Source: Gottfriedia solisilvae (lineage in GTDB: Bacteria > Bacillota > Bacilli > Bacillales > Bacillaceae_G). From it: 64,000 nucleotides of DNA. This document shows positions 18,140 through 27,899 of this stretch, one piece after another. Position 1 is the stretch's first letter. Every line of letters begins with the position of its first letter. Below the pieces are notes generated by a model. It did no database searches. It saw only the letters and a list, made by a program, of their open reading frames with translations, and was not told the origin of the DNA. The translations under genes were made by a program, and so were the position numbers. The stretch is taken from positions 744,001-808,000 of the forward strand of contig NZ_NETJ01000002.1 of NCBI RefSeq assembly GCF_002128405.1, given 5' to 3'.

Positions 18140-18168
18140 AAGCCAGCAGATATTTGCTGGCTTTTTTT
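18140..18168 (+). terminator. Terminator of ndk
   Basis: A strong stem AGCCAGCA / TGCTGGCT is followed by seven T residues. Confidence 0.92.
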
Positions 18169-18246
18169 AAATAGTCACTGATAATATTAATTGTTGATTT
18201 TAGCTAAATACATTAAGAGTATGAAAAGAGAATAGCAGGTTCGAGA

Positions 18247-18441
18247 GAAATTGGAATGGAAGGCGCGAAGACTTCTATGGAAGATGCAGGAAACTTGAGA
18301 CTCCGGAGGGCAAGCAAGGTAGGCATGCTAAAAGCACGATGTCCTGTCGTAAAGTATGCATGATCCACATCGTGTGACCCGGAGGCTCAGGGTCGTCACG
18401 CCCCATGGAAAGCGAAGTACCTAGAATGGAATTCAAACATT
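18247..18441. repeat. Bacillaceae-type intergenic repeat, copy B, with core inverted relative to copy A
   Basis: The outer frame starts TTGGAATGGAAGG, continues GAGACTCCGGAGG and GGAGGCTCAGGG, and ends GGAAAGCGAAG...GAATGGAA, in the same orientation as copy A at 2777-2965. The core at 18318-18366 (GGTAGGCATGC...CATGATCC) is the reverse complement of the core in copy A, with about 43 of 49 positions matching. It fills the ndk-cheR gap and has no coding frame. Confidence 0.75.
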
Positions 18442-18482
18442 CTTTTTTAACAGAATCTTTAAATAAATAGTAGGGGAATATT

Positions 18483-19253
18483 ATGGACGATTATATTGAT
18501 TTTATTAATTTAGTAAAAAAGAAATCAGGGATTGACTTATACTTGTATAAAGAATCGCAAATGAAAAGAAGATTAAAATCTTTATATGAGAAAAAGGGAT
18601 TTCGATCATTTGTCGATTTCTTTAAAGGCATGGAGAAAGATAAAGAACTATATTATGAATTCTTAGATCGTATGACGATTAATGTTTCTGAATTCTTCCG
18701 AAATCCCAATCGATGGGACGTTTTCGAAAAAAACATTCTACCACCTTTATTGAAAAATAATAGCAAATTAAAAATATGGAGTGCTGCATGCTCTACTGGT
18801 GAAGAACCATATACACTCGCAATGATTTTATTAAAATATTTAAAGCCAAGTCAATTTCAAATTATTGCAACTGACCTCGATGAGAATGTTTTATCAAAGG
18901 CTAAAATTGGCGTGTATAATGAAAAAGCTATTAAAGATGTACCCAAAGATTTATTAGCGAAATATTTCAAACACGAAGGAACAATCTATCAAGTAAGTGA
19001 CGAATTAAAAAAACAAATTCAATTCAAAAAACATAATTTACTATTAGATGCTTATGAAAAAAATGTTGATGTCATCGTTTGCAGAAATGTTCTAATATAC
19101 TTTACTGAAGAAGCTAAAGTTGATATCTATACAAATTTCTCAAATTCATTGAATCAAAATGGAATATTATTTGTAGGGAGTACAGAACAAATTTTTCATG
19201 CAGAAAAGTATTCTTTTACATCAAATGAAACATTTTTTTATAAAAAATCGTGA
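18483..19253 (+). CDS. cheR: Chemotaxis protein methyltransferase CheR
   Basis: The protein has 256 residues, as in B. subtilis. It methylates glutamates on chemoreceptors with SAM. The N-terminal helical CheR domain is followed by the methyltransferase domain with IWSAACSTGEEPYTLAMIL (motif I) and DVIVCRNVLIYF. TAGGGGAA precedes the ATG. As in B. subtilis it sits alone between ndk and aroC, away from the main chemotaxis operon. Confidence 0.96.
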   Translation: MDDYIDFINLVKKKSGIDLYLYKESQMKRRLKSLYEKKGFRSFVDFFKGMEKDKELYYEFLDRMTINVSEFFRNPNRWDVFEKNILPPLLKNNSKLKIWSAACSTGEEPYTLAMILLKYLKPSQFQIIATDLDENVLSKAKIGVYNEKAIKDVPKDLLAKYFKHEGTIYQVSDELKKQIQFKKHNLLLDAYEKNVDVIVCRNVLIYFTEEAKVDIYTNFSNSLNQNGILFVGSTEQIFHAEKYSFTSNETFFYKKS

Positions 19254-19255
19254 TA

Positions 19256-19282
19256 AGAACCATTTTATGGTTCTTTTTTTAT
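19256..19282 (+). terminator. Terminator of cheR
   Basis: AAGAACCA / TGGTTCTT stem with a 5-nt loop and a T run. Confidence 0.88.
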
Positions 19283-19355
19283 ATTAATTTAAGATTAGGT
19301 TGTGATATAGTAGTAACTAATAATTTTAAATCTTACATAAATAGAAGGTGAAGGA

Positions 19356-20525
19356 ATGCGTTATTTAACAGCAGGTGAATCGCATGGTCCCCAATTAACT
19401 ACGATAATTGAAGGCGTTCCAGCGGGTTTACCAATATTATCAGAAGAAATTAATGTTGAACTTCGTAGACGTCAAGGTGGCTATGGTAGAGGTCGAAGAA
19501 TGCAGATTGAAAAAGATACTGCACAAATTACAAGTGGTGTTCGACATGGCTATACATTAGGTTCGCCAATCGCATTAGTTGTCGAAAATAAGGACTTCAC
19601 TCACTGGACTAATATTATGGGTGCTGAGCCTCTAGAAAATTTAGAGTATGAAGGTAAAAGAAGTATTACTAAACCTAGACCAGGTCATGCAGATTTAAAT
19701 GGTGCGATAAAATATGGATTTAGGGATGTTCGTAATGTATTAGAACGTTCATCTGCTCGTGAAACGACAGTTCGTGTAGCAGCAGGTGCAGTTGCAAAGA
19801 AACTATTATCAGAAGTGGGCATTACAATTGCTAGCCACGTAATTGAAATTGGTGGAGTCAAAGCAAAAGAAATGGAATATCAAAATGTAGCAGATTTACA
19901 TAAGCAAGCTGAGGATTCTGAAGTAAGATGTATCGATCAAGATGCGACTGAACAGATGAAACAATTAATAGATGAAGCGAAACAAAATGGAGATTCATTA
20001 GGTGGTATTGTAGAAGTTGTTGTAGAAGGTATGCCACCAGGAGTTGGAAGCTACGTTCATTATGATCGTAAACTAGACTCTAAAATAGCCGGAGCAATTG
20101 TTAGTATTAATGCTTTTAAAGGTGTAGAATTTGGAATCGGCTTTAAAGCTGGATCAGTCCCTGGAAGTGAAGTGCATGACGAAATTGCTTTTTCTGAAGA
20201 GAAAGGGTATTACCGTCATTCAAATAACGCAGGTGGTTTCGAAGGTGGTATGACGACAGGAATGCCGATTGTCGTACGCGCTGTTATGAAGCCGATCCCA
20301 ACATTGTACAAGCCATTAAAAACAGTAGATATCGAGACGAAAGAAATTTATGAAGCAAGTATCGAACGTTCTGATAGCTGTGCAGTACCTGCAGCTTCAG
20401 TCGTGGCTGAGCACATTGTTGCTTGGGAGGTTGCAAAAGCAATTGTTGAGCAATTTGAGTCTGATCAATTAGACCGTTTAAAAGGAAATATTGAAGAGTA
20501 CCGTGAGTATGCGAGGAAGTTTTAA
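19356..20525 (+). CDS. aroC: Chorismate synthase
   Basis: This 389-residue FMN-dependent enzyme makes chorismate from EPSP. Signatures include GESHGPQLT at the N-terminus, [34 protein letters not shown] (seen in parts) and [15 protein letters not shown]. The stop codon overlaps the aroB start by one base, so the two are translationally coupled. It is called aroF in older B. subtilis nomenclature. Confidence 0.98.
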   Translation: MRYLTAGESHGPQLTTIIEGVPAGLPILSEEINVELRRRQGGYGRGRRMQIEKDTAQITSGVRHGYTLGSPIALVVENKDFTHWTNIMGAEPLENLEYEGKRSITKPRPGHADLNGAIKYGFRDVRNVLERSSARETTVRVAAGAVAKKLLSEVGITIASHVIEIGGVKAKEMEYQNVADLHKQAEDSEVRCIDQDATEQMKQLIDEAKQNGDSLGGIVEVVVEGMPPGVGSYVHYDRKLDSKIAGAIVSINAFKGVEFGIGFKAGSVPGSEVHDEIAFSEEKGYYRHSNNAGGFEGGMTTGMPIVVRAVMKPIPTLYKPLKTVDIETKEIYEASIERSDSCAVPAASVVAEHIVAWEVAKAIVEQFESDQLDRLKGNIEEYREYARKF

Positions 20526-21601
20526 TGGAAGTCATCGCTGTCAATACAAGCTCTAAACAATACAATGTTTGTATTGGATTTGATATATTAAATGGTTTAC
20601 AGTCTATGATTGAAGGTTTTTCACCGAAAGTTTCGAAAATATTGATCATTACTGATGATCATGTTGCTCCTTATTATTTAGAAGAAGTTAAAAAGCAGTT
20701 ATCAAATTTCGATGAATATATTATTCCAAGTGGTGAACAAAGTAAAAGTTTCACTTACTATGAAAAGTGTTTAGCAAAATGTTTTGAAAGTAAATTGGAT
20801 CGTAATAGTTTAATCATTGCTTTAGGCGGAGGCGTCGTTGGAGACCTAGCAGGCTTTGTTGCAGCAACATATATGCGAGGCATACGATTCGTTCAAATGC
20901 CTACAACTCTACTAGCTCATGATAGCGCGATCGGTGGTAAGGTAGCGATCAATCTACCAGCAGCTAAAAATATTGTTGGAGCGTTTTATCAGCCTGAGCT
21001 TGTACTCTATGAACTTAACTTTTTACAGTCTTTACCGATCAATGAATGGCGTTCTGGTTTTGCTGAAATCATTAAAGAAGCACTGATTTCATCTAAAGAC
21101 AATATTTCTTGGTTGATGAATCAGATCCATCATCTTGAAAACCTTGATCAACATGTAATTGAAAAATGCGTTTTAATGGGAATTCAGGTGAAAAATCAAA
21201 TTGTTTCAAAGGATGAAAGAGAAAGTGGCATTCGTGCTTATTTAAATTTAGGTCATACACTGGGACATGCAATAGAAGCGTATTTAGGATATTCAAAAAC
21301 AACTCACGGTGAAGCAATTGCATTTGGAACGCTTTTTGCGGTATATATGAGTGAACAGTTATTTGAAGTAGACTTATCGTTTCAGGAACTTGTGCAATGG
21401 TTTAAACAACTTAATTATCCTTTTTACATGGATTTAGAAACAGAATCGATCATTCAATTAATGAAACAAGATAAGAAAAACATTGATTTAAAAATAAATT
21501 ATGTACTATTAAAAGATTTCGGAAAACCAATTTTATGTGAATTAGATGAACATGTCATTAAAGAACAATTGAATCGTTTTCTTACGATGTTAACTAAATA
21601 A
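20525..21601 (+). CDS. aroB: 3-dehydroquinate synthase
   Basis: This 358-residue NAD- and metal-dependent enzyme forms 3-dehydroquinate from DAHP. GGGVVGDLAGFVAATYMRG is the NAD-binding region; the metal ligands are expected in the Glu of EIIKEAL, His in NLGHTLGHAIE and His in THGEAIAFG. It begins at the overlapping ATG 20525. In B. subtilis aroH, the trp operon, hisC and tyrA follow; here a terminator and then aroA follow. Confidence 0.97.
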   Translation: MEVIAVNTSSKQYNVCIGFDILNGLQSMIEGFSPKVSKILIITDDHVAPYYLEEVKKQLSNFDEYIIPSGEQSKSFTYYEKCLAKCFESKLDRNSLIIALGGGVVGDLAGFVAATYMRGIRFVQMPTTLLAHDSAIGGKVAINLPAAKNIVGAFYQPELVLYELNFLQSLPINEWRSGFAEIIKEALISSKDNISWLMNQIHHLENLDQHVIEKCVLMGIQVKNQIVSKDERESGIRAYLNLGHTLGHAIEAYLGYSKTTHGEAIAFGTLFAVYMSEQLFEVDLSFQELVQWFKQLNYPFYMDLETESIIQLMKQDKKNIDLKINYVLLKDFGKPILCELDEHVIKEQLNRFLTMLTK

Positions 21602-21609
21602 TCTTAATA

Positions 21610-21661
21610 GGAAATGATGTTTTGATACGACAATCAATCAAAATATCATTTTCTTTTTCTA
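21610..21661 (+). terminator. Terminator of aroC-aroB
   Basis: A 15-16-bp imperfect stem GAAATGATGTTTTGAT / ATCAAAATATCATTTTC is followed by a T-rich tail. It separates aroCB from aroA. Confidence 0.78.
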
Positions 21662-21819
21662 AAGAACTTTTCATAAGCGAAAGTAAGTAAATATATTTTC
21701 GCAAATTTATTGAATAATTTAGGGTAATTAGTCGAACAGATTTTTCTTAAAAAAAAAGGTTTGAAACCATAAAAATGGAATGTAAATAACATATAGAAAG
21801 GTTTTAAAAGGTGTCTAAA

Positions 21820-23109
21820 ATGAACAATTCACATTCAAATCATAAAGTCAGTTTAGTTGGTGAAGTTACAATTCCTGGAGATAAGTCAATCTCTCATAGA
21901 GCAATCATGTTTGGTTCATTAGCAACTGGGGTGACTAAAGTTACGAACTTTTTATTAGGGGAAGATTGTTTAAGTACAATCGATTGCTTCCGAAAACTAG
22001 GCGTACATATTGACGTTCAAAAGGATGAAGTACTTGTCTATGGTAATGGTATTGAAGGACTGAAAGAATCAGAATCGGTATTAGATGTTGGAAACTCAGG
22101 TACAACAGCAAGACTTTTAATGGGAATCATTAGTGGATTGCCGTTTCATTCGGTTATCATTGGTGACGAGTCAATTGGAAAGAGACCGATGAAACGAGTG
22201 ACAAAACCTTTAAAAATGATGGGCTCACAAATTGATGGACGTGATGATGCTACATATACACCGATTTCAATTAGAGGTGGCCAGTTAAAAGGAATTTCAT
22301 ATGAATCACCTGTTTCAAGTGCACAAGTAAAATCTTCAATCTTATTAGCAGGTTTATTTGCAGACGGTACAACAATCGTCTCTGAACCTGAAAAATCTCG
22401 TGATCATACTGAAAGAATGTTAAAGGCTTTTGGGTGTGAATTAGATGTTAGTGGAAATACCGTTTCTATTACAGGTGGTCAACAATTAAAAGCTACGAAT
22501 GTGACTGTACCAGGTGATATATCTTCAGCGGCATTCTTCCTAGTAGCTGGTTCAATTATACCTAATAGTGAAATCCTATTAAAAAATGTTGGGGTTAATC
22601 CAACACGTATTGGAATTTTGACAGTTCTAGATAGAATGGGTGCGGATATTACATTAGAAAATGAAAAAGTTGTAAATGGTGAACCTATTGCAGATCTACG
22701 AGTGAAATCAGCAAAATTAAAAGGTACAATAATCGGTGGTGAAGAGATACCGACTTGTATTGATGAATTACCAATCTTGGCTTTAGCTGCCTCTCAAGCT
22801 GAAGGTGAAACGATTATTAAAGATGCTGAAGAGTTAAGAGTGAAAGAAACAGATCGTATTCAAACAGTCGTTACAGAACTAACAAAACTTGGAGTAAGCA
22901 TTGAAGCGACAAAAGATGGTATGATTATACAAGGAAGTAATAAAGCTTTAAATGGCGCAAATGTAGCCTCTCACGGCGATCATAGAATGGGAATGATGTT
23001 ATCAGTTGCATCTCTACTTGCAGATGGTGAAACTTTTATTGAAAATACAGAGTGTATAGCAGTATCTTTCCCAAATTTTAAAGAGCAATTACAAGAATTA
23101 TTAAAGTAA
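21820..23109 (+). CDS. aroA: 3-phosphoshikimate 1-carboxyvinyltransferase (EPSP synthase)
   Basis: The enzyme transfers enolpyruvyl from PEP to shikimate-3-phosphate. Motifs are [12 protein letters not shown] near residue 20, [34 protein letters not shown] and the C-terminal [12 protein letters not shown]. The start is ambiguous: GTG 21811 and ATG 21820 both have plausible ribosome sites; I chose the ATG, 6 nt after AAGGTG, giving 429 residues. The sequence looks more like the class II (Gram-positive/CP4-like) branch than the E. coli branch, but I infer this only from motif style. Confidence 0.96.
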   Translation: MNNSHSNHKVSLVGEVTIPGDKSISHRAIMFGSLATGVTKVTNFLLGEDCLSTIDCFRKLGVHIDVQKDEVLVYGNGIEGLKESESVLDVGNSGTTARLLMGIISGLPFHSVIIGDESIGKRPMKRVTKPLKMMGSQIDGRDDATYTPISIRGGQLKGISYESPVSSAQVKSSILLAGLFADGTTIVSEPEKSRDHTERMLKAFGCELDVSGNTVSITGGQQLKATNVTVPGDISSAAFFLVAGSIIPNSEILLKNVGVNPTRIGILTVLDRMGADITLENEKVVNGEPIADLRVKSAKLKGTIIGGEEIPTCIDELPILALAASQAEGETIIKDAEELRVKETDRIQTVVTELTKLGVSIEATKDGMIIQGSNKALNGANVASHGDHRMGMMLSVASLLADGETFIENTECIAVSFPNFKEQLQELLK

Positions 23110-23134
23110 GAAGTTCGGATTAAGAGGTGTTTTA

Positions 23135-24397
23135 ATGAGTAATATTTATGAAGCTGTTCAGCTTATTGAAAATGGTCAAACTGAAAAAGGATTAGAGGTT
23201 TTAAAAAATAGTGTAAAAAATGCAAATGATGAAGAAAAATACGAAGCTGCAATTCTTTTTCAATCATTAGGATTACTTGATGAAGCAAAAAATATTATTG
23301 AAGATCTAGTGTATTTATATGATGACGATGAAGAATTAAAAATTATTTATGCAGAACTACTATTGGATCTTGATTTAGAAGATGAAGCCCTGGAAATCTT
23401 ATTGACTATAAAAGAAAATAATGAAACAAAGGTTCAAGCTTTACTTTTAATGGCAGATTTATATCAAGTTCAAGGGCTTGATGAAGTTGCCGAACAAAAA
23501 TTATTTGAAGCAAAAAGAATATTACCGAATGAACCAGTTGTAGATTTTGCATTAGGAGAATATTACTTTAGTAAGTATGATTATAAAAAGGCTATTCCAT
23601 TCTACGAGAAGCTAATGAATCAAGATATTGAAGTAAATGGCGTAAGTAAAGAATTACGATTAGCTGAAAGCTTAAGTGCAGAAGGTGAATGGGAAGAAGC
23701 AATTCCTTTTTATGAAAAAGGGATCGAACAATCAAAAGACTTTCATACATTATTAGGTTATGGTATTACATTGTTTCAAGCAGAGCGTTATGCAGCATGT
23801 ATCCCTATTTTCGAGGAAGCTATTTTCTTTGACCCAGAGTACTTAGTAGCTCATTTATGGTTAAGTAAAGCTTTTGACGTAGAAGGACAATATCAAGAGG
23901 GCTACGATATTTTACAAAAAGCTTTATTGGTGGATGAAACAAATGTAGAGTGCCTTATGTCAGCTGCCAAGTTAGCTCGTAAATTAAAAGATTTAGATTC
24001 AAGTAAAAAACACTTACAAGAAGCGCTAATTTATGATCCATCATTAATTGAGGCAGTTCAATTATTAGTGGGGATTTTATTTGAAGAAGAAGATTTCGAT
24101 GAAATTATTGGTAGCGTTGAATTGGCAATAGAGCATGGAGCTTCTGATCCTCATTTTAATTGGGACTTAGGAAAAGCATATTACGGAATTGAAAAATATG
24201 ATTTGGCATTAAATCAATATCGCTTAGCATATAATGACTTTAACCAAGAAATTTCCTTCCTAAAGGAATTCGGAGATTTATTATTTGAAGAAGGCTTAAT
24301 TCAGGAAGCGAAAGAGGTATATTTAAAACTTCAAGATGATGAATACCTGCAGGAAGAAGTAAGAGAACGTCTTGACAGAATAAATGAAATTATGTAA
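23135..24397 (+). CDS. ypiA: TPR-repeat protein YpiA
   Basis: This 420-residue soluble protein is built of tetratricopeptide repeats from end to end (for example FALGEYYFSKYDYKKAIPFY and NWDLGKAYYGIEKYDLALNQ). It is acidic with no signal peptide. It starts 25 nt after aroA as in B. subtilis, where ypiA belongs to the same transcription unit. It probably mediates protein-protein contacts; the partner is unknown. Confidence 0.92.
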   Translation: MSNIYEAVQLIENGQTEKGLEVLKNSVKNANDEEKYEAAILFQSLGLLDEAKNIIEDLVYLYDDDEELKIIYAELLLDLDLEDEALEILLTIKENNETKVQALLLMADLYQVQGLDEVAEQKLFEAKRILPNEPVVDFALGEYYFSKYDYKKAIPFYEKLMNQDIEVNGVSKELRLAESLSAEGEWEEAIPFYEKGIEQSKDFHTLLGYGITLFQAERYAACIPIFEEAIFFDPEYLVAHLWLSKAFDVEGQYQEGYDILQKALLVDETNVECLMSAAKLARKLKDLDSSKKHLQEALIYDPSLIEAVQLLVGILFEEEDFDEIIGSVELAIEHGASDPHFNWDLGKAYYGIEKYDLALNQYRLAYNDFNQEISFLKEFGDLLFEEGLIQEAKEVYLKLQDDEYLQEEVRERLDRINEIM

Positions 24398-24454
24398 TAT
24401 TCTTTATTCGCCAAAAAGGGGACAAATATGATGGACAGAGGAGGGATTTATAAA

Positions 24455-24997
24455 ATGGCAACCCCTGTATCTGTGAACGAGAAGAAGGATTTTGTGAAAT
24501 GGTTTTTAAGTAATTTTCAACTTAAGCAAAGAGAATGTGTTTGGATCTTAAATTATTTAATGAGCCATGATTACTTAATGAAAAAAGTTCATTTTGTAGA
24601 ACAGTCTAAGTATTGTCCAAGAGGATTAGTGATGTCGACAAACTGTGTGAAAGAAGTGCCATTCCATTTTTATAAACAAAATGTAATGACGACAGATGCA
24701 GAAAAGTCATTTCATGATATTCGCCTGAATAGGGATGAAGATATTTATATCCAATTGAATTTTAAATCTTCTTTTCAATATCCAATGTTTGTTTCAGTTT
24801 TAGAAGAGAATCCTCATTTACCAAAAAACTTAAGCAGCAATGAAAAAGATCGGGTAATCGCTGAAAAGCTCCTTTCTGATTCATTAATAAATTTCCAAAG
24901 AGATCGTTTAATGAGACTGATTGATGAAGCCTTAGATCAACAAGATGCAAAAAGGTTTCAGGAATTAACAAATCAATTAAAAACGTTAATTACTTAA
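24455..24997 (+). CDS. ypiB: UPF0302 family protein YpiB
   Basis: This 180-residue cytoplasmic protein has the conserved N-terminal block [20 protein letters not shown] and a C-terminal helical region ([19 protein letters not shown]). AGGAGGG at about 24438-24445 sits 9 nt before ATG 24455, and the resulting length is one residue off B. subtilis YpiB; an in-frame ATG at 24428 encodes the ribosome site itself. Its role is not well defined. Confidence 0.9.
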   Translation: MATPVSVNEKKDFVKWFLSNFQLKQRECVWILNYLMSHDYLMKKVHFVEQSKYCPRGLVMSTNCVKEVPFHFYKQNVMTTDAEKSFHDIRLNRDEDIYIQLNFKSSFQYPMFVSVLEENPHLPKNLSSNEKDRVIAEKLLSDSLINFQRDRLMRLIDEALDQQDAKRFQELTNQLKTLIT

Positions 24998-25012
24998 AGA
25001 ATTGATTAACTG

Positions 25013-25041
25013 AAAGTCCTCATTTTTTGAGGGCTTTTTTT
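25013..25041 (+). terminator. Terminator of aroA-ypiA-ypiB
   Basis: AAAGTCCTCA / TGAGGGCTTT stem (one G-T pair) with a T-run tail. Confidence 0.85.
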
Positions 25042-25145
25042 CTTTCTTAAAATAGTATTATATGGTTAAATGGAAAATAGATATTTGTTCACAAAAATTT
25101 CACAATTATGTTTAAGGTATTTTCAAATAGGAAGAAGGAAGCAAA

Positions 25146-25595
25146 ATGAAATGGACGACAAGTGATTTAGAACAGGTTTTAGCACATCAACAATACATAG
25201 ATACAATCATTGTGCCACTATGTCCTGTATCTTTACATAAGGATCAGATCAGTCTTGCAGAGCAACGTGAGGATCTAATTATTCTTACATCAGAAATTGA
25301 ACGTACATATAAAGGTAGGGTTGTAATTGCTCCAGAATTTACTTATTTATTAGGGGAAAACAACAAATTAGACCGTTTAAATGAGTGGCATCAAGAGTTT
25401 ATCCAAAGTGGAATGAAACATGTTTTTTATTTGACATGTGATTATGATTGGAAACAATTAAATGCTGAGTTTAACGAAACTTTAATTTGGTTACCAGCAC
25501 TAAACATTAATAATTTAGATGAGACTACGCAAAGAGTAATTGTTGATAAACAATTAACGCATTTAAATGCATTATTTTCTAAAATATGGGGATAA
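25146..25595 (+). CDS. ypiF: YpiF family protein (DUF2487)
   Basis: This 149-residue protein lies immediately upstream of the qcr operon as in B. subtilis. It contains MKWTTSDLEQVL at the N-terminus and IVPLCPVSL, and has no membrane segment. GGAAGAAGGAAG precedes the ATG. Function is unknown; the location suggests, but does not show, a link with the cytochrome b6c complex. Confidence 0.87.
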   Translation: MKWTTSDLEQVLAHQQYIDTIIVPLCPVSLHKDQISLAEQREDLIILTSEIERTYKGRVVIAPEFTYLLGENNKLDRLNEWHQEFIQSGMKHVFYLTCDYDWKQLNAEFNETLIWLPALNINNLDETTQRVIVDKQLTHLNALFSKIWG

Positions 25596-25638
25596 AAATA
25601 AAAACAACATTATTAATATGATTATTATTAGGATATTA

Positions 25639-25667
25639 TTGACCTTCTAAATTTGTTATTATATTAT
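25639..25667 (+). promoter_or_regulatory. Candidate sigma-A promoter of qcrABC
   Basis: TTGACC (25639-25644) and TATTAT (25662-25667) are separated by exactly 17 nt. Each box matches the sigma-A consensus at 5 of 6 positions. It is 72 nt upstream of the qcrA start. Confidence 0.65.
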
Positions 25668-25738
25668 GAAAGTGTCCTAGTTTTATTATTATAGCTGTTG
25701 TCCGTACAGGAGTACTTGTGATAGAGGGGGGAATTTTC

Positions 25739-26239
25739 ATGAGTGAAAAGGTTTCAAGACGCCAGTTCTTAAACTACACGTTAACTGGTGTAGGCGGTTT
25801 CATGGCTGCAGGAATGCTAATGCCATTAGCACGCTTTGCAATTGACCCAGTTTTACAAAAAGAAGAAGCTGGATCATTAGTGCAGGTAGGATTACTGAAA
25901 GATTTAACAAATGAACCAAAACGATTTGACTTTAAAGTTAAGCAAGTTGATGGTTGGGTAAAATCTGATGCTCCTCATTCTGCATGGGTTTACAAGGACG
26001 AAAATGGAGACATTGTCGCATTATCACCTGTTTGTAAGCACTTAGGCTGTACAGTAGGTTGGAATGACAACAAAGAACATCCAGAGCAATTTTTCTGTCC
26101 ATGTCATGGTGGTCGTTACGAAAAAAGCGGTCAAAATATCAAAGGAACACCACCACTTGCACCACTAGATCAATATCAAGTAAAAGTGGAAAAAGATGCT
26201 TTTTATCTTGGTAAAGCGTTACCACAAGGAGGAAAATAA
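25739..26239 (+). CDS. qcrA: Menaquinol:cytochrome c reductase iron-sulfur subunit
   Basis: This is a 166-residue Rieske protein. The N-terminus has SRRQFLNYTLTG and a hydrophobic anchor (GGFMAAGMLMPLARFA), resembling a twin-arginine signal anchor. The 2Fe-2S ligands are Cys99 and His101 in CKHLGC, and Cys120 and His123 in CPCHGG; Cys104 and Cys122 would form the stabilising disulfide. GAGGGGGG precedes ATG 25739. It is the first gene of the qcr operon. Confidence 0.97.
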   Translation: MSEKVSRRQFLNYTLTGVGGFMAAGMLMPLARFAIDPVLQKEEAGSLVQVGLLKDLTNEPKRFDFKVKQVDGWVKSDAPHSAWVYKDENGDIVALSPVCKHLGCTVGWNDNKEHPEQFFCPCHGGRYEKSGQNIKGTPPLAPLDQYQVKVEKDAFYLGKALPQGGK

Positions 26240-26241
26240 TC

Positions 26242-26916
26242 GTGTTAAACAAAATTTACGACTGGGTAGATGAGCGATTAGAAATTACACCTCTGTGGAG
26301 AGATATCGCTGATCATGAAGTACCTGAACACGTTAATCCAGCACATCATTTTTCAGCATTCGTATATTGCTTTGGTGGATTAACATTTTTCGTTACAGTA
26401 ATTCAAATTTTATCTGGAATGTTCTTAACAATGTATTATGTTCCGGATATTAAAAATGCATGGGAATCTGTTTATTACTTACAAAACAACGTTGCATACG
26501 GACAAATCGTTCGTGGTATGCATCACTGGGGTGCAAGTTTAGTAATTGTTATGATGTTTTTACATACTTTACGTGTATTCTTCCAAGGCGCATATAAAAA
26601 GCCTCGTGAGCTTAACTGGATTGTAGGGGTTTTAATTTTCTTCGTAATGCTTGGATTAGGCTTTACTGGATATTTATTACCTTGGGATATGAAAGCATTA
26701 TTTGCGACAAAAGTAGGTCTGCAAATTGCTGAACAAACACCATTTATTGGTAAGCAAGTAAAAACGTTAATTGCAGGTCATCCAGAAATCATTGGTGCAC
26801 AAACACTTACTCGTTTCTTCGCAATTCATGTATTCTTCTTACCTGGTGCTTTACTTGCTCTTATGGGTGCGCATTTCTTAATCATTCGTAAGCAAGGTAT
26901 TTCAGGTCCACTATAA
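26242..26916 (+). CDS. qcrB: Menaquinol:cytochrome c reductase cytochrome b subunit
   Basis: The 224-residue cytochrome b6-type subunit has four transmembrane helices with the haem-ligating His pairs (MHHWGASLVIVMMFLHTLRVF and RFFAIHVFFLPG, shown in part). GFTGYLLPWD is the quinol-site motif. It starts at GTG 26242 only 2 nt after qcrA, with AAGGAGG upstream. The sequence is strongly conserved with B. subtilis QcrB. Confidence 0.98.
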   Translation: MLNKIYDWVDERLEITPLWRDIADHEVPEHVNPAHHFSAFVYCFGGLTFFVTVIQILSGMFLTMYYVPDIKNAWESVYYLQNNVAYGQIVRGMHHWGASLVIVMMFLHTLRVFFQGAYKKPRELNWIVGVLIFFVMLGLGFTGYLLPWDMKALFATKVGLQIAEQTPFIGKQVKTLIAGHPEIIGAQTLTRFFAIHVFFLPGALLALMGAHFLIIRKQGISGPL

Positions 26917-26931
26917 GATTTAGTGCATGGG

Positions 26932-26950
26932 CTTTAGTTACAGACTAAAG
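26932..26950 (+). promoter_or_regulatory. Intercistronic hairpin between qcrB and qcrC
   Basis: CTTTAGT / ACTAAAG form a perfect 7-bp stem with a 5-nt loop, followed by no T run. It lies just before the qcrC ribosome site (AAAGGAGGGAG) and could be a processing or stability element instead of a terminator. Confidence 0.45.
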
Positions 26951-26974
26951 TGTGTCGAATAAAGGAGGGAGAAC

Positions 26975-27754
26975 ATGCATCGCGGTAAAGGAATGAAATT
27001 TGTAGGTGACTCACGTGTACCTGCAATGGCAGGTCGTAAAGCAAATATTCCAAAAGATTATTCTGAGTATCCTGGTAAAACTGAAGCATTCTGGCCAAAC
27101 TTCTTATTAAAAGAATGGATGGTAGGAGCAGTTTTCTTAGCTGGATTCTTAACATTAACAATTGCACATCCATCTCCACTTGAGAGGGTTGCAGATCCAA
27201 CTGATACTGGTTATACACCATTACCAGACTGGTATTTCTTATTCTTATATCAATTCTTAAAATATAGCTTTGCTTCAGGTGACTATAACGTATTAGGTGC
27301 TTTCGTAATTCCTGGTCTAGCGTTTGGTGGCTTATTATTAGCGCCATTTTTAGACCGTAGTACAGAAAGAAGACCTTCTAAACGTCCTTTAGCTACTGGC
27401 TTTATGTTACTTGGTTTTGCAGGGGTTATTTATTTAACATGGGAAGCAACTGCTCACCATGATTGGAAAAAACAAAAAGAGCAAGGTAAAATCCGTGCCT
27501 TTGTTGAACTAAATAAAGAAGATCCTGCATATAAGTTATTACAAACAAATACATGTGTATCATGTCATGGTGATAACCTTGAAGGTGGAGCGGCAGCGCC
27601 TAGTCTTCAAAACAGTGGTTTAAAACCTGAAGAAATTGCAGAAATTGCAAAAAACGGTCAAAAAGCAATGCCAGCTGGTGTATTTAAAGGTACTGATGAA
27701 GAACTGAAAATCCTAGCTGAATTTGTTTCAAAAGCTGGTCAAGCAGCTGAATAA
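26975..27754 (+). CDS. qcrC: Menaquinol:cytochrome c reductase cytochrome c/subunit IV fusion
   Basis: The protein has 259 residues. The N-terminal part resembles subunit IV of b6f complexes (LPDWYFLFLYQFLKY) with three transmembrane helices, including a third near residues 133-151. The C-terminal part is a class I cytochrome c domain with haem motif CVSCHG and a Met ligand expected in QKAMPAG. This fusion is the usual Bacillus arrangement. AAAGGAGGGAG precedes ATG 26975. Confidence 0.97.
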   Translation: MHRGKGMKFVGDSRVPAMAGRKANIPKDYSEYPGKTEAFWPNFLLKEWMVGAVFLAGFLTLTIAHPSPLERVADPTDTGYTPLPDWYFLFLYQFLKYSFASGDYNVLGAFVIPGLAFGGLLLAPFLDRSTERRPSKRPLATGFMLLGFAGVIYLTWEATAHHDWKKQKEQGKIRAFVELNKEDPAYKLLQTNTCVSCHGDNLEGGAAAPSLQNSGLKPEEIAEIAKNGQKAMPAGVFKGTDEELKILAEFVSKAGQAAE

Positions 27755-27759
27755 TAAAG

Positions 27760-27787
27760 AAGAGTCGAATTTTCGACTCTTTTTTTA
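27760..27787 (+). terminator. Terminator of qcrABC
   Basis: AGAGTCGA / TCGACTCT stem with a short loop and seven T residues. Confidence 0.92.
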
Positions 27788-27899
27788 ATACATATTTTAT
27801 ACTGAAATAGTAACATGTCTGATAGGTCTTTTGTCATTGGAATTGTGAACTTTGTGTTATAAAATAAGTATAGTCATAAAGTACAAATGAAAGTGAAGT

